From: Oryzias latipes
Lineage: Eukaryota > Chordata > Actinopteri > Beloniformes > Adrianichthyidae
Assembly (NCBI RefSeq): GCF_002234675.1
Contig: NC_019868.2
Location: 27,604,293 to 27,668,292 of the forward strand
DNA: 64,000 nucleotides
Direction of reading: 5' to 3'
Shown here: positions 43,912-58,900 of the stretch, piece after piece
How the letters are laid out: every line of letters starts with the position of its first letter
How positions within the stretch are numbered: position 1 is the stretch's first letter
Position numbers and translations under genes: made by a program
The notes under the pieces: model-generated
What the model was told of the DNA's origin: nothing
The model's database searches: none
What the model saw: the letters and a program-made list of their open reading frames with translations, nothing else

Positions 43912-46900
43912 AAGTGGAGCATTTTTATTGCGTTGAGCACATTTTCATTGCGTTGGACAACTTCATTGCGTTGAACATTTACATTACGTTGGGTATTTTC
44001 ATTGCGTTGAGCATTTTCATTGAGTTGGGCTTTTTCATTGCGCTGGACAACTTCATTGCGTTGGGCATTTCCATTGCGTTGGACAACTTCATTGCGTTGG
44101 ACAACTTCATTGCGTTGGACAACTTCACTGCGTTGGGCAACTTCATTGGGTTGGGCAACTAAATTGCGTTGGGCTTTTTCATTGCCTTGGACAACTTCAT
44201 TGCGTTGGGCATTTTCATTGCGTTGGGCATTTTCATTGCGTTGGGCATTTTCATTGCGTTGGGCATTTTCATTGCGTTGGGCTTTGTCATTGCGGTGAGC
44301 ATTTTGATTGCGTTGAGCATTTCCATTGCATTGGACAACTTCATTGCGTTGGGCCTTTTCATTGCGTTGGGCAACTTCATTGCATTAGGCATTTTCATTG
44401 CGTTGGACAACTTCATTGTGTTGAGCACATTTTTATTGCGATGGACAACTTCATTGTGTTGGGCATTTACATTGCGTTGGGCATTTTCGTTGCCTTGAAC
44501 AGTTTCATTGTCATTTTGTTGAACTTTTTCATTGCCATGGGCATTTTGATTACATTGGGCGTTTTCATTGCGTTGAGCACATTTTCATTGAGTTGAGCAT
44601 TTTCATTGCGTTGGGTATTTTCATTGCGTTGGGCTTTTTCATTGCGTTGGACAACTTCATTGCGTTGAGCACATTTTTATTGAGTTGAGCATTTTCATTG
44701 CGTTGGGCTTTTTCATTGCGTTGGACAACTTCATTGCGTTGAGCACATTTTTATTGCGTTGGGCATTTACATTGCGTTGGACAACTTCATTGCGTCGGGC
44801 ATTTTCATTGCGTTGGGTATTTTCATTGCGGTGGGCACATTTTTATTGCGTTGGAAAACTTCATTGTGTTGGGCATTATCATTGCGTTGGGCATTTCCAT
44901 TGCGTTGGACAACTTCATTGCGGTGAGCATTTTGATTACGTTGGGCATTTACATTGCTTTGAGCACATTTTCATTGAGTTGAGCATTTTCATTGCATTGG
45001 GCTTTTTCATTGCGTTGGACAACTTCATTGCGTTGGGCACATTTTTATTGCGTTGTACAACTTCCTTGCGTTGTACAACTTCATTGCGTTGGACAGTTTC
45101 ATTGCGTTGGACAGTTTCATTGCGTTGGACAGTTTCATTGCGTTGGACAGTTTCATTTCATTGCGTTGAGCACATTTTTATTGCGTTGGGCTTTTTCATT
45201 GTGTTGGACAACTTCATTGCGTCGGGCATTTTCATTGCGTTGGGTATTTTCATTGCGGTGGGCACATTTTTATTGCGTTGGAAAACTTCATTGTGTTGGG
45301 CATTATCATTGCGTTGGGCATTTCCATTGGGTTGGGCTTTTTCATTGTGTTGGACAACTTCATTGAGTTGAGCATTTTCATTGCGGTGGGCATTTTCATT
45401 GCGTTGAACACATTTTTTTTGCGTTGGACAACTTCATTGTGTTGGACAGTTTCATTGTGTTGGACAGTTTCATTTTTCTTTGCGTTGGACAGTTTCATTT
45501 CATTGCGTTGGACAGTTTCATTTCATTGCGTTGAACAGTTTCATTTCATTGCATTGGACAACTTCATTGCGTTGGACAGTTTCATTGCGTCGGGCATTTT
45601 CATTGCGTTGGGTATTTTCATTGCGGTGGGCACATTTTTATTGCGTTGGACAACTTCATTGCGTTGGGCATTATCATTGCGTTGGGCATTTCCATTGCGT
45701 TGGACAACTTCATTGCGGTGAGCATTTTGATTACGTTGGGCATTTTCATTGCTTTGAGCACATTTTCATTGAGTTGAGCATTTTCATTGCGTTGGGCTTT
45801 TTCATTGCGTTGGACAACTTCATTGCGTTGAGCACATTTTTATTGCTTTGGACAACTTCATTGCGTTGGGCATTTACATTGCGTTGGGCATTTACATTGC
45901 GTTGGGCATTTCCATTGTGTTGGACAACTTCATTGCGTTGTACAACTTCATTGCGTTGGGCATTTACATTGCGTTGGGCATTTACATTGCGTTGGGCATT
46001 TACATTGCGTTGGGCATTTACATTGCGTTGGACAGTTTCATTGTGTTGGACAGTTTCATTGCGTTGCGTTGAACAGTTTCATTACATTGCGTTGAACAGT
46101 TTCATTTCATTGCGTTGAACAGTTTCATTTCATTGCGTTGGGCATTTTCATTGCGTTGGGCATTTCCATTGCGTTGAGCATTTTCATTGAGTTGAGCATT
46201 TTCATTGCGTTGAACATTTTCATTGCGTTGGGCATTTACATTGCGTTGGACACATTTTCATTGAGTTGAGCATTTTCATTGCATTGGGCTTTTTCATTGC
46301 GTTGGACAACTTCATTGCGTTGGGCACATTTTTATTGCGTTGTACAACTTCCTTGCGTTGTACAACTTCATTGCGTTGGACAGTTTCATTGCGTTGGACA
46401 GTTTCATTGCGTTGGACAGTTTCATTGCGTTGGACAGTTTCATTTCATTGCGTTGGGCATTTCCATTGGGTTGGGCTTTTTCATTGTGTTGGAAAACTTC
46501 ATTGAGTTGAGCATTTTCATTGCGGTGGGCATTTTCATTGCGTTGAACACATTTTTTTTGCGTTGGACAACTTCATTGTGTTGGACAGTTTCATTGTGTT
46601 GGACAGTTTCATTTTTCTTTGCGTTGGACAGTTTCATTTCATTGCGTTGGACAGTTTCATTTCATTGCGTTGAACAGTTTCATTTCATTGCATTGGACAA
46701 CTTCATTGCGTTGGACAGTTTCATTGCGTCGGGCATTTTCATTGCGTTGGGTATTTTCATTGCGGTGGGCACATTTTTATTGCGTTGGACAACTTCATTG
46801 CGTTGGGCATTATCATTGCGTTGGGCATTTCCATTGCGTTGGACAACTTCATTGCGGTGAGCATTTTGATTACGTTGGGCATTTTCATTGCTTTGAGCAC

Positions 46901-49900
46901 ATTTTCATTGAGTTGAGCATTTTCATTGCGTTGGGCTTTTTCATTGCGTTGGACAACTTCATTGCGTTGAGCACATTTTTATTGCTTTGGACAACTTCAT
47001 TGCGTTGGGCATTTACATTGCGTTGGGCATTTACATTGCGTTGGGCATTTCCATTGTGTTGGACAACTTCATTGCGTTGTACAACTTCATTGCGTTGGGC
47101 ATTTACATTGCGTTGGGCATTTACATTGCGTTGGACAGTTTCATTGTTGGACAGTTTCATTGTGTTGGACAGTTTCATTGCGTTGGACAGTTTCATTTCA
47201 TTGCGTTGAACAGTTTCATTTCATTGCGTTGAACAGTTTCATTTCATTGCGTTGAACAGTTTCATTTCATTGCGTTGAACAGTTTCATTTCATTGCGTTG
47301 AACAGTTTCATTTCATTGCGTTGAACAGTTTCATTTCATTGCGTTGAGCATTTTCATTGAGTTGAGCATTTTCATTGCGTTGAACATTTTCATTGCGTTG
47401 GGCATTTACATTGCGTTGGACACATTTTCATTGAGTTGAGCATTTTCATTGCGTTGGGTATTTTCATTGCGTTGGGCTTTTTCATTGCGTTGGACAACTT
47501 CATTGCGTTGAGCACATTTTTATTGCGTTGGAAAGTTTCATTGTCATTGTGTTGAACTTTTTCATTGCCTTGGGCATTTTGATTACATTGGGCGTTTTCA
47601 TTGCGTTGAGCACATTTTTATTGCGTTGGGCATGTAAATTGCGTTGGACAACTTCATTGCAATGGACAACTTCATTGCGTTGGACAACTTCATTGCGTTG
47701 GACAACTTCATTGCGTTGGACAGTTTCATTGTCATTGTGTTGAACTTTTTCATTGCCTTGGGCATTTTGATTACATTGGGCGTTTTCATTGCGTTGAGCA
47801 CATTTTCATTGAGTTGAGCATTTTCATTGCATTGGGTATTTTCATTGCGTTGGGCATTTACATTGCGTTGGGCATTTACATTGCGTTGGACGACTTCATT
47901 GTGTTGGACAGTTTCATTGTGTTGGACAGTTTCATTGCGTTGGACAACTTCATTGCGGTGAGCATTTTGATTGCGTTGGACAACTTCATTGCGGTGAGCA
48001 TTTTGATTGCGTTGGACAACTTCATTGCGTTGGGCACATTTTCATTGCGTCGGGCATTTTCATTGCGTCGGGCATTTTCATTGCGGTGGGTATTTTCATC
48101 GCGGTGGGCACATTTATATTGCGTTGGACAACTTCATTGCGTTGGGCATTATCATTGTGTTGGGCATTTCCATTACGTTGGACAACTTCATTGCGGTGAG
48201 CATTTTGATTACGTTGGGCATTTTCATTGCTTTGAGCACATTTTCATTGAGTTGAGCATTTTCATTGCGTTGGGTATTTTCATTGCGTTGAGCACATTTT
48301 CATTGAGTTGAGCATTTTCAATGCGTTGGGTATTTTCATTGCGTTGGGTATTTTCATTGCGTTGGACAGTTTCATTGCGTCGGACAGTTTCATTCGTTTC
48401 ATTCGTTGGGCATTTTCATTGAGTTGGGCATTTCCATTGCGTTGGACAACTTCATTGCGGTGAGCATTTTGATTGCGTTGAGCATTTCCATTGCGTTGGA
48501 CAACTTCATTGCGTTGGGCTTTTTCATTGCGTTGGGCATTATCATTGCGTTGGGCATTTCCATTGTGTTGGACAACTTCATTGCGGTGAGCACATTTTCA
48601 TTGCGTTGGACAAATTTATTGCGTAGGGCTTTTTCATTGTGTTGGGCAACTTCATTGCGTTGGGCATTATCATTGCGTTGGGCATTTCCATTGTGTTGGA
48701 CAACTTCATTGCGGTGAGCATTTTGATTACGTTGGGCATTTTCATTGCTTTTAGCACATTTTCATTGAGTTGAGCATTGTCATTGTGTTGGGTATTTTCA
48801 TTGCGGTGGGCATTTTCATTGCGTTGGACAACTTCATTGCGTTGAGCACATTTTTATTGCGTTGGACAACTTCATTGCGTTGGACAGTTTCATTGCGTTG
48901 GGCATTTACATTGCGTTGGGCATTTCCATTGTGTTGGACAACTTCATTGCGTTGGACAACTTCATTGCGTTGGACAACTTCATTGCGTTGGGCATTTACA
49001 TTGCGTTGGGCATTTACATTGCGTTGGGCATTTACATTGCGTTGGACAGTTTCATTGTTGGACAGTTTCATTGTGTTGGACAGTTTCATTGCGTTGGACA
49101 GTTTCATTTCATTGCGTTGAACAGTTTCATTTCATTGCGTTGAACAGTTTCATTTCATTGCGTTGAACAGTTTCATTTCATTGCGTTGAACAGTTTCATT
49201 TCATTGCGTTGAACAGTTTCATTACATTGCGTTGAACAGTTTCATTTCATTGCGTTGAACAGTTTCATTTCATTGCGTTGAACAGTTTCATTTCATTGCG
49301 TTGAGCAGTTTCATTTCATTGAGTTGGGCATTTCCATTGCGTTGGGCAACTTCATTGAGTTGAGCATTTTCATTGCGTTGAACATTTTCATTGCGTTGTC
49401 CATTTACATTGCGTTGGGCATTTACATTGCGTTGGACAACTTCATTGCGTTGGACAACTTCATTGCGTTGGAAAGTTTCATTGTCATTGTGTTGAACTTT
49501 TTCATTGCCTTGGGCATTTTGATTACATTGGGCGTTTTCATTGCATTGAGCACATTTTTATTGCGTTGGGCATGTAAATTGCGTTGGACAACTTCATTGC
49601 AATGGACAACTTCATTGCGTTGGACAACTACATTGCGTTGGACAACTTCATTGCGTTGGACAGTTTCATTGTCATTGTGTTGAACTTTTTCATTGCCTTG
49701 GGCATTTTGATTACATTGGGCGTTTTCATTGCGTTGAGCACATTTTCATTGAGTTGAGCATTTTCATTGCATTGGGTATTTTCATTGCGTTGGGCATTTT
49801 CATTGCGTTGGGCTTTTTCAATGCGTTGGGTATTTTCATTGCGTTGGGTATTTTCATTGCGTTGGACAGTTTCATTGCGTCGGACAGTTTCATTCGTTTC

Positions 49901-52900
49901 ATTCGTTGGGCATTTTCATTGAGTTGGGCATTTCCATTGCGTTGGACAACTTCATTGCGGTGAGCATTTTGATTGCGTTGAGCATTTCCATTGCGTTGGA
50001 CAACTTCATTGCGTTGGGCTTTTTCATTGCGTTGGGCATTATCATTGCGTTGGGCATTTCCATTGTGTTGGACAACTTCATTGCGGTGAGCACATTTTCA
50101 TTGCGTTGGACAAATTTATTGCGTAGGGCTTTTTCATTGTGTTGGGCAACTTCATTGCGTTGGGCATTATCATTGCGTTGGGCATTTCCATTGTGTTGGA
50201 CAACTTCATTGCGGTGAGCATTTTGATTACGTTGGGTATTTTCATTGCTTTTAGCACATTTTCATTGAGTTGAGCATTGTCATTGTGTTGGGTATTTTCA
50301 TTGCGGTGGGCATTTTCATTGCGTTGGACAACTTCATTGCGTTGAGCACATTTTTATTGCGTTGGACAACTTCATTGCGTTGGACAGTTTCATTGCGTTG
50401 GGCATTTACATTGCGTTGGGCATTTCCATTGTGTTGGACAACTTCATTGCGTTGGACAACTTCATTGCGTTGGACAACTTCATTGCGTTGGGCATTTACA
50501 TTGCGTTGGGCATTTACATTGCGTTGGGCATTTACATTGCGTTGGACAGTTTCATTGTTGGACAGTTTCATTGTGTTGGACAGTTTCATTGCGTTGGACA
50601 GTTTCATTTCATTGCGTTGAACAGTTTCATTTCATTGCGTTGAACAGTTTCATTTCATTGCGTTGAACAGTTTCATTACATTGCGTTGAACAGTTTCATT
50701 TCATTGCGTTGAACAGTTTCATTTCATTGCGTTGAACAGTTTCATTTCATTGCGTTGAGCAGTTTCATTTCATTGAGTTGGGCATTTCCATTGCGTTGGG
50801 CAACTTCATTGAGTTGAGCATTTTCATTGCGTTGAACATTTTCATTGCGTTGTCCATTTACATTGCGTTGGGCATTTACATTGCGTTGGACAACTTCATT
50901 GCGTTGGACAACTTCATTGCGTTGGAAAGTTTCATTGTCATTGTGTTGAACTTTTTCATTGCCTTGGGCATTTTGATTACATTGGGCGTTTTCATTGCAT
51001 TGAGCACATTTTTATTGCGTTGGGCATGTAAATTGCGTTGGACAACTTCATTGCAATGGACAACTTCATTGCGTTGGACAACTTCATTGCGTTGGACAAC
51101 TTCATTGCGTTGGACAGTTTCATTGTCATTGTGTTGAACTTTTTCATTGCCTTGGGCATTTTGATTACATTGGGCGTTTTCATTGCGTTGAGCACATTTT
51201 CATTGAGTTGAGCATTTTCATTGCATTGGGTATTTTCATTGCGTTGGGCATTTTCATTGCGTTGGGCATTATCATTGCGTTGGGCATTTCCATTGCGTTG
51301 GACAACTTCATTGCGGTGAGCATTTTGATTACGTTGGGCATTTTCATTGCTTTGAGCACATTTTCATTGAGTTGAGCATTTTCATTGCGTTGGGCTTTTT
51401 CATTGCGTTGGACAACTTCATTGCGTTGAGCACATTTTTATTGCTTTGGACAACTTCATTGCGTTGGGCATTTACATTGCGTTGGGCATTTACATTGCGT
51501 TGGGCATTTCCATTGTGTTGGACAACTTCATTGCGTTGTACAACTTCATTGCGTTGGGCATTTACATTGCGTTGGGCATTTACATTGCGTTGGACAGTTT
51601 CATTGTTGGACAGTTTCATTGTGTTGGACAGTTTCATTGCGTTGGACAGTTTCATTTCATTGCGTTGAACAGTTTCATTTCATTGCGTTGAACAGTTTCA
51701 TTTCATTGCGTTGAACAGTTTCATTTCATTGCGTTGAACAGTTTCATTTCATTGCGTTGAACAGTTTCATTTCATTGCGTTGAACAGTTTCATTTCATTG
51801 CGTTGAACAGTTTCATTTCATTGCGTTGAGCATTTTCATTGAGTTGAGCATTTTCATTGCGTTGAACATTTTCATTGCGTTGGGCATTTACATTGCGTTG
51901 GACACATTTTCATTGAGTTGAGCATTTTCATTGCGTTGGGTATTTTCATTGCGTTGGGCTTTTTCATTGCGTTGGACAACTTCATTGCGTTGAGCACATT
52001 TTTATTGCGTTGGAAAGTTTCATTGTCATTGTGTTGAACTTTTTCATTGCCTTGGGCATTTTGATTACATTGGGCGTTTTCATTGCGTTGAGCACATTTT
52101 TATTGCGTTGGGCATGTAAATTGCGTTGGACAACTTCATTGCAATGGACAACTTCATTGCGTTGGACAACTTCATTGCGTTGGACAACTTCATTGCGTTG
52201 GACAGTTTCATTGTCATTGTGTTGAACTTTTTCATTGCCTTGGGCATTTTGATTACATTGGGCGTTTTCATTGCGTTGAGCACATTTTCATTGAGTTGAG
52301 CATTTTCATTGCATTGGGTATTTTCATTGCGTTGGGCATTTACATTGCGTTGGGCATTTACATTGCGTTGGACGACTTCATTGTGTTGGACAGTTTCATT
52401 GTGTTGGACAGTTTCATTGCGTTGAACAGTTTCATTTCATTGCGTTGAACAGTTTCATTTCATTGCGTTGGGCATTTTCATTGCGTTGGGAATTTCCATT
52501 GCGTTGGACAACTTCATTGCGGTGAGCATTTTGATTGCGTTGGACAACTTCATTGCGGTGAGCATTTTGATTGCGTTGGACAACTTCATTGCGTTGGGCA
52601 CATTTTCATTGCGTCGGGCATTTTCATTGCGTCGGGCATTTTCATTGCGGTGGGTATTTTCATCGCGGTGGGCACATTTATATTGCGTTGGACAACTTCA
52701 TTGCGTTGGGCATTATCATTGTGTTGGGCATTTCCATTACGTTGGACAACTTCATTGCGGTGAGCATTTTGATTACGTTGGGCATTTTCATTGCTTTGAG
52801 CACATTTTCATTGAGTTGAGCATTTTCATTGCGTTGGGTATTTTCATTGCGTTGAGCACATTTTCATTGAGTTGAGCATTTTCAATGCGTTGGGTATTTT

Positions 52901-55900
52901 CATTGCGTTGGGTATTTTCATTGCGTTGGACAGTTTCATTGCGTCGGACAGTTTCATTCGTTTCATTCGTTGGGCATTTTCATTGAGTTGGGCATTTCCA
53001 TTGCGTTGGACAACTTCATTGCGGTGAGCATTTTGATTGCGTTGAGCATTTCCATTGCGTTGGACAACTTCATTGCGTTGGGCTTTTTCATTGCGTTGGG
53101 CATTATCATTGCGTTGGGCATTTCCATTGTGTTGGACAACTTCATTGCGGTGAGCACATTTTCATTGCGTTGGACAAATTTATTGCGTAGGGCTTTTTCA
53201 TTGTGTTGGGCAACTTCATTGCGTTGGGCATTATCATTGCGTTGGGCATTTCCATTGTGTTGGACAACTTCATTGCGGTGAGCATTTTGATTACGTTGGG
53301 CATTTTCATTGCTTTTAGCACATTTTCATTGAGTTGAGCATTGTCATTGTGTTGGGTATTTTCATTGCGGTGGGCATTTTCATTGCGTTGGACAACTTCA
53401 TTGCGTTGAGCACATTTTTATTGCGTTGGACAACTTCATTGCGTTGGACAGTTTCATTGCGTTGGGCATTTACATTGCGTTGGGCATTTCCATTGTGTTG
53501 GACAACTTCATTGCGTTGGACAACTTCATTGCGTTGGACAACTTCATTGCGTTGGGCATTTACATTGCGTTGGGCATTTACATTGCGTTGGGCATTTACA
53601 TTGCGTTGGACAGTTTCATTGTTGGACAGTTTCATTGTGTTGGACAGTTTCATTGCGTTGGACAGTTTCATTTCATTGCGTTGAACAGTTTCATTTCATT
53701 GCGTTGAACAGTTTCATTTCATTGCGTTGAACAGTTTCATTTCATTGCGTTGAACAGTTTCATTTCATTGCGTTGAACAGTTTCATTACATTGCGTTGAA
53801 CAGTTTCATTTCATTGCGTTGAACAGTTTCATTTCATTGCGTTGAACAGTTTCATTTCATTGCGTTGAGCAGTTTCATTTCATTGAGTTGGGCATTTCCA
53901 TTGCGTTGGGCAACTTCATTGAGTTGAGCATTTTCATTGCGTTGAACATTTTCATTGCGTTGTCCATTTACATTGCGTTGGGCATTTACATTGCGTTGGA
54001 CAACTTCATTGCGTTGGACAACTTCATTGCGTTGGAAAGTTTCATTGTCATTGTGTTGAACTTTTTCATTGCCTTGGGCATTTTGATTACATTGGGCGTT
54101 TTCATTGCATTGAGCACATTTTTATTGCGTTGGGCATGTAAATTGCGTTGGACAACTTCATTGCAATGGACAACTTCATTGCGTTGGACAACTTCATTGC
54201 GTTGGACAACTTCATTGCGTTGGACAGTTTCATTGTCATTGTGTTGAACTTTTTCATTGCCTTGGGCATTTTGATTACATTGGGCGTTTTCATTGCGTTG
54301 AGCACATTTTCATTGAGTTGAGCATTTTCATTGCATTGGGTATTTTCATTGCGTTGGGCATTTTCATTGCGTTGGGCTTTTTCATTGCGTTGGACAACGT
54401 CATTGCGTTGGGCATTTACATTGCGTTGGGCATTTACATTGCGTTGGGCACATTTTCATTGAGTTGAGCATTTTCATTGCGTTGGACAACTTCATTGCGT
54501 TGGACAACTTCATTGCGTTGAGCACATTTTTATTGCGTTGAACAACTTCATTGCGTTGGGCATTTACATTGCGTTGGGCATTTACATTGCGTTGGGCATT
54601 TACATTGTGTTGGACAACTTCATTGCGTTGGACAACTTCATTGCGTTGGACAACTTCATTGCGTTGGACAACTTCATTGCGTTGGGCATTTACATTGCGT
54701 TGGGCATTTACATTGCGTTGGACAGTTTCATTGTTGGACAGTTTCATTGTGTTGGACAGTTTCATTGCGTTGGACAGTTTCATTTCATTGCGTTGAACAG
54801 TTTCATTTCATTGCGTTGAACAGTTTCATTTCATTGCGTTGAACAGTTTCATTACATTGCGTTGAACAGTTTCATTTCATTGCGTTGAACAGTTTCATTT
54901 CATTGCGTTGAACAGTTTCATTTCATTGCGTTGAACAGTTTCATTTCATTGCGTTGAACAGTTTCATTTCATTGCGTTGAACAGTTTCATTTCATTGCGT
55001 TGGGCATTTCCATTGCGTTGGACAACTTCATTGCGTTGGGCATTTACATTGCGTTGGGCATTTTCATTGCGTTGGGCATTTACATTGCGTTGGGCATTTA
55101 CATTGCGTTGGGTATTTTCATTGCGTTGGGCTTTTTCATTGCGTTGGACAACTTCATTGCGTTGAGCACATTTTTATTGCGTTGGGCATTTACATTATGT
55201 TGGGCATTTACATTGCGTTGGACAACTTCATTGCGTTGGACAACTTCATTGCGTTGGAAAGTTTCATTGTCATTGTGTTGAACTTTTTCATTGCCTTGGG
55301 CATTTTGATTACATTGGGCGTTTTCATTGCATTGAGCACATTTTTATTGCGTTGGGCATGTAAATTGCGTTGGACAACTTCATTGCGTTGGACAACTTCA
55401 TTGCGTTGGACAACTTCATTGCGTTGGACAGTTTCATTGTCATTGTGTTGAACTTTTTCATTGCCTTGGGCATTTTGATTACATTGGGCGTTTTCATTGC
55501 GTTGAGCATTTTCATTTCATTGCGTTGAACAGTTTCATTTCATTGCGTTGAACAGTTTCATTTCATTGCGTTGAACAGTTTCATTTCATTGCGTTGGGCA
55601 TTTCCATTGCGTTGGGCAACTTCATTGAGTTGAGCATTTTCATTGCGTTGAACATTTTCATTGCGTTGGGCATTTACATTGCGTTGGGCATTTACATTGC
55701 GTTGGGTATTTTCATTGCGTTGGGCATTTTCATTGCGTTGGGCTTTTTCATTGCGTTGGACAACTTCATTGCGTTGAACAACGTCATTGCGTTGGGCATT
55801 TACATTGCGTTGGGCATTTACATTGCGTTGGGCATTTACATTGCGTTGGGCATTTACATTGCGTTGGGCATTTACATTGCGTTGGACAACTTCATTGTGT

Positions 55901-58900
55901 TGGACAGTTTCATTGTGTTAGACAGTTTCATTGCGTTGAACAGTTTCATTTCATTGCGTTGAACAGTTTCATTTTCATTGCGTCGGGCATTTTCATTGCG
56001 TCGGGCATTTTCATTGCGTCGGGCATTTTCATTGCGTTGGGCATTTTCATTGCGTCGGGCATTTTCATTGCGGTGGGTATTTTCATCGCGGTGGGCACAT
56101 TTTCATTGCGTTGGGTATTTTCATTGCGTTGGGTATTTTCATTGCGTTGGGCATTATCATTGTGTTGGGCATTTCCATTACGTTGGACAACTTCATTGCG
56201 GTGAGCATTTTGATTACGTTGGGCATTTTCATTGCTTTGAGCACATTTTCATTGAGTTGAGCATTTTCATTGCGTTGGGTATTTTCATTGCGTTGAGCAC
56301 ATTTTCATTGCGTTGGGTATTTTCATTGCGTTGGGTATTTTCATTGCGTTGGACAGTTTCATTGCGTCGGACAGTTTCATTCGTTTCATTCGTTGGGCAT
56401 TTTCATTGAGTTGGGCATTTCCATTGCGTTGGACAACTTCATTGCGGTGAGCATTTTGATTGCGTTGAGCATTTCCATTGCGTTGGACAACTTCATTGCG
56501 TTGGGCTTTTTCATTGCGTTGGGCATTATCATTGCGTTGGGCATTTCCATTGTGTTGGACAACTTCATTGCGGTGAGCACATTTTCATTGCGTTGGACAA
56601 ATTTATTGCGTTGGGTATTTTCATTGCGTTGAGCACATTTTCATTGCGTTGGGTATTTTCATTGCGTTGGGTATTTTCATTGCGTTGGGCTTTTTCATTG
56701 TGTTGGACAACTTCATTACGGTGAGCACATTTTCATTGCGTTGGACAAATTTATTGCGTTGGGCTTTTTCATTGTGTTGGGCATTTTTATTGTGTTGGAC
56801 AACTTCATTGCGGTGAGCATTTTGATTACGTTGGGCATTTTCATTGCTTTGAGCACATTTTCATTGAGTTGAGCATTTTCATTGCGTTGGGTATTTTCAT
56901 TGCGTTGAGCACATTTTCATTGCGTTGGGTATTTTCATTGCGTTGGGTATTTTCATTGCGTTGGGCTTTTTCATTGTGTTGGACAACTTCATTACGGTGA
57001 GCACATTTTCATTGCGTTGGACAAATTTATTGCGTTGGGCATTTACATTGCGTTGGACAACTTCATTGCGTTGGACAACTTCATTGTGTTGGACAGTTTC
57101 ATTGCGTTGAACAGTTTCATTGGGTTGAACAGTTTCATTTCATTGCGTTGGGCATTTTCATTGCGTTGGGCATTTCCATTGCGTTGGACAACTTCATTGC
57201 GGTGAGCATTTTGATTGCGTTCGGCTTTTTCATTGCGTTGGGCAACTTCATTGCGTTTGGCATTATCATTGCGTTGGGCATTTTGATTACGTTGGGCATT
57301 TTCATTGCTTTTAGCACATTTTCATTGAGTTGAGCATTGTCATTGTGTTGGGTATTTTCATTGCGGTGGGCATTTTCATTGCGTTGGACAACTTCATTGC
57401 GTTGAGCACATTTTTATTGCGTTGGACAACTTCATTGCGTTGGACAGTTTCATTGCGTCGGGCATTTTCATTGCGTTGGGTATTTTCATTGCGGTGGGCA
57501 CATTTTTATTGCGTTTGACAACTTCATTGCGTTGGGCATTATCATTGCGTTGGGCATTTCCATTGCGTTGGACAACTTCATTGCGGTGAGCATTTTGATT
57601 ACGTTGGGCATTTTCATTGCTTTGAGCACATTTTCATTGAGTTGAGCATTTTCATTGCGTTGGGCTTTTTCATTGCGTTGGACAACTTCATTGCGTTGAG
57701 CACATTTTTATTGCGTTGAACAACTTCATTGCGTTGGGCATTTACATTGCGTTGGGCATTTACATTGCGTTGGACAGTTTCATTGTTGGACAGTTTCATT
57801 GTGTTGGACAGTTTCATTGTGTTGGACAGTTTCATTGCGTTGGACAGTTTCATTTCATTGCGTTGAACAGTTTCATTTCATTGCGTTGGGCATTTTCATT
57901 TCATTGCGTTGGGCATTTTCATTGCGTTGGGAATTTCCATTGCGTTGGACAACTTCATTGCGGTGAGCATTTTGATTGCGTTGGACAACTTCATTGCGTC
58001 GGGCATTTTCATTGCGTCGGGCATTTTCATTGCGGTGGGTATTTTCATCGCGGTGGGCACATTTATATTGCGTTGGACAACTTCATTGCGTTGGGCATTA
58101 TCATTGTGTTGGGCATTTCCATTACGTTGGACAACTTCATTGCGGTGAGCATTTTGATTACGTTGGGCATTTTCATTGCTTTGAGCACATTTTCATTGAG
58201 TTGAGCATTTTCATTGCGTTGGGTATTTTCATTGCGTTGAGCGCATTTTCATTGAGTTGAGCATTTTCATTGCGTTGGGTATTTTCATTGCGTTGGGTAT
58301 TTTCATTGCGTTGGACAGTTTCATTGCGTCGGACAGTTTCATTCGTTTCATTCGTTGGGCATTTTCATTGAGTTGGGCATTTCCATTGCGTTGGACAACT
58401 TCATTGCGGTGAGCATTTTGATTGCGTTGGGCATTTCCATTGCGTTGGACAACTTCATTGCGGTGAGCACATTTTCATTGCGTTGGACAAATTTATTGCG
58501 TTGGGCTTTTTCATTGTGTTGGGCAACTTCATTGCGTTGGGCATTATCATTGCGTTGGGCATTTCCATTGTGTTGGACAACTTCATTGCGGTGAGCATTT
58601 TGATTACGTTGGGCATTTTCATTGCTTTTAGCACATTTTCATTGAGTTGAGCATTGTCATTGCGTTGGGTATTTTCATTGCGGTGGGCATTTTCATTGCG
58701 TTGGACAACTTCATTGCGTTGGACAACTTCATTGCGGTGAGCATTTTGATTGCGTTGAGCATTTCCATTGCGTTGGACAACTTCATTGCGTTGGGCTTTT
58801 TCATTGTGTTGGACAACTTCATTACGGTGAGCACATTTTCATTGCGTTGGGCATTTTCATTGTTTTGGGCATTTACATTGCGTTGAACAGTTTCATTGGG

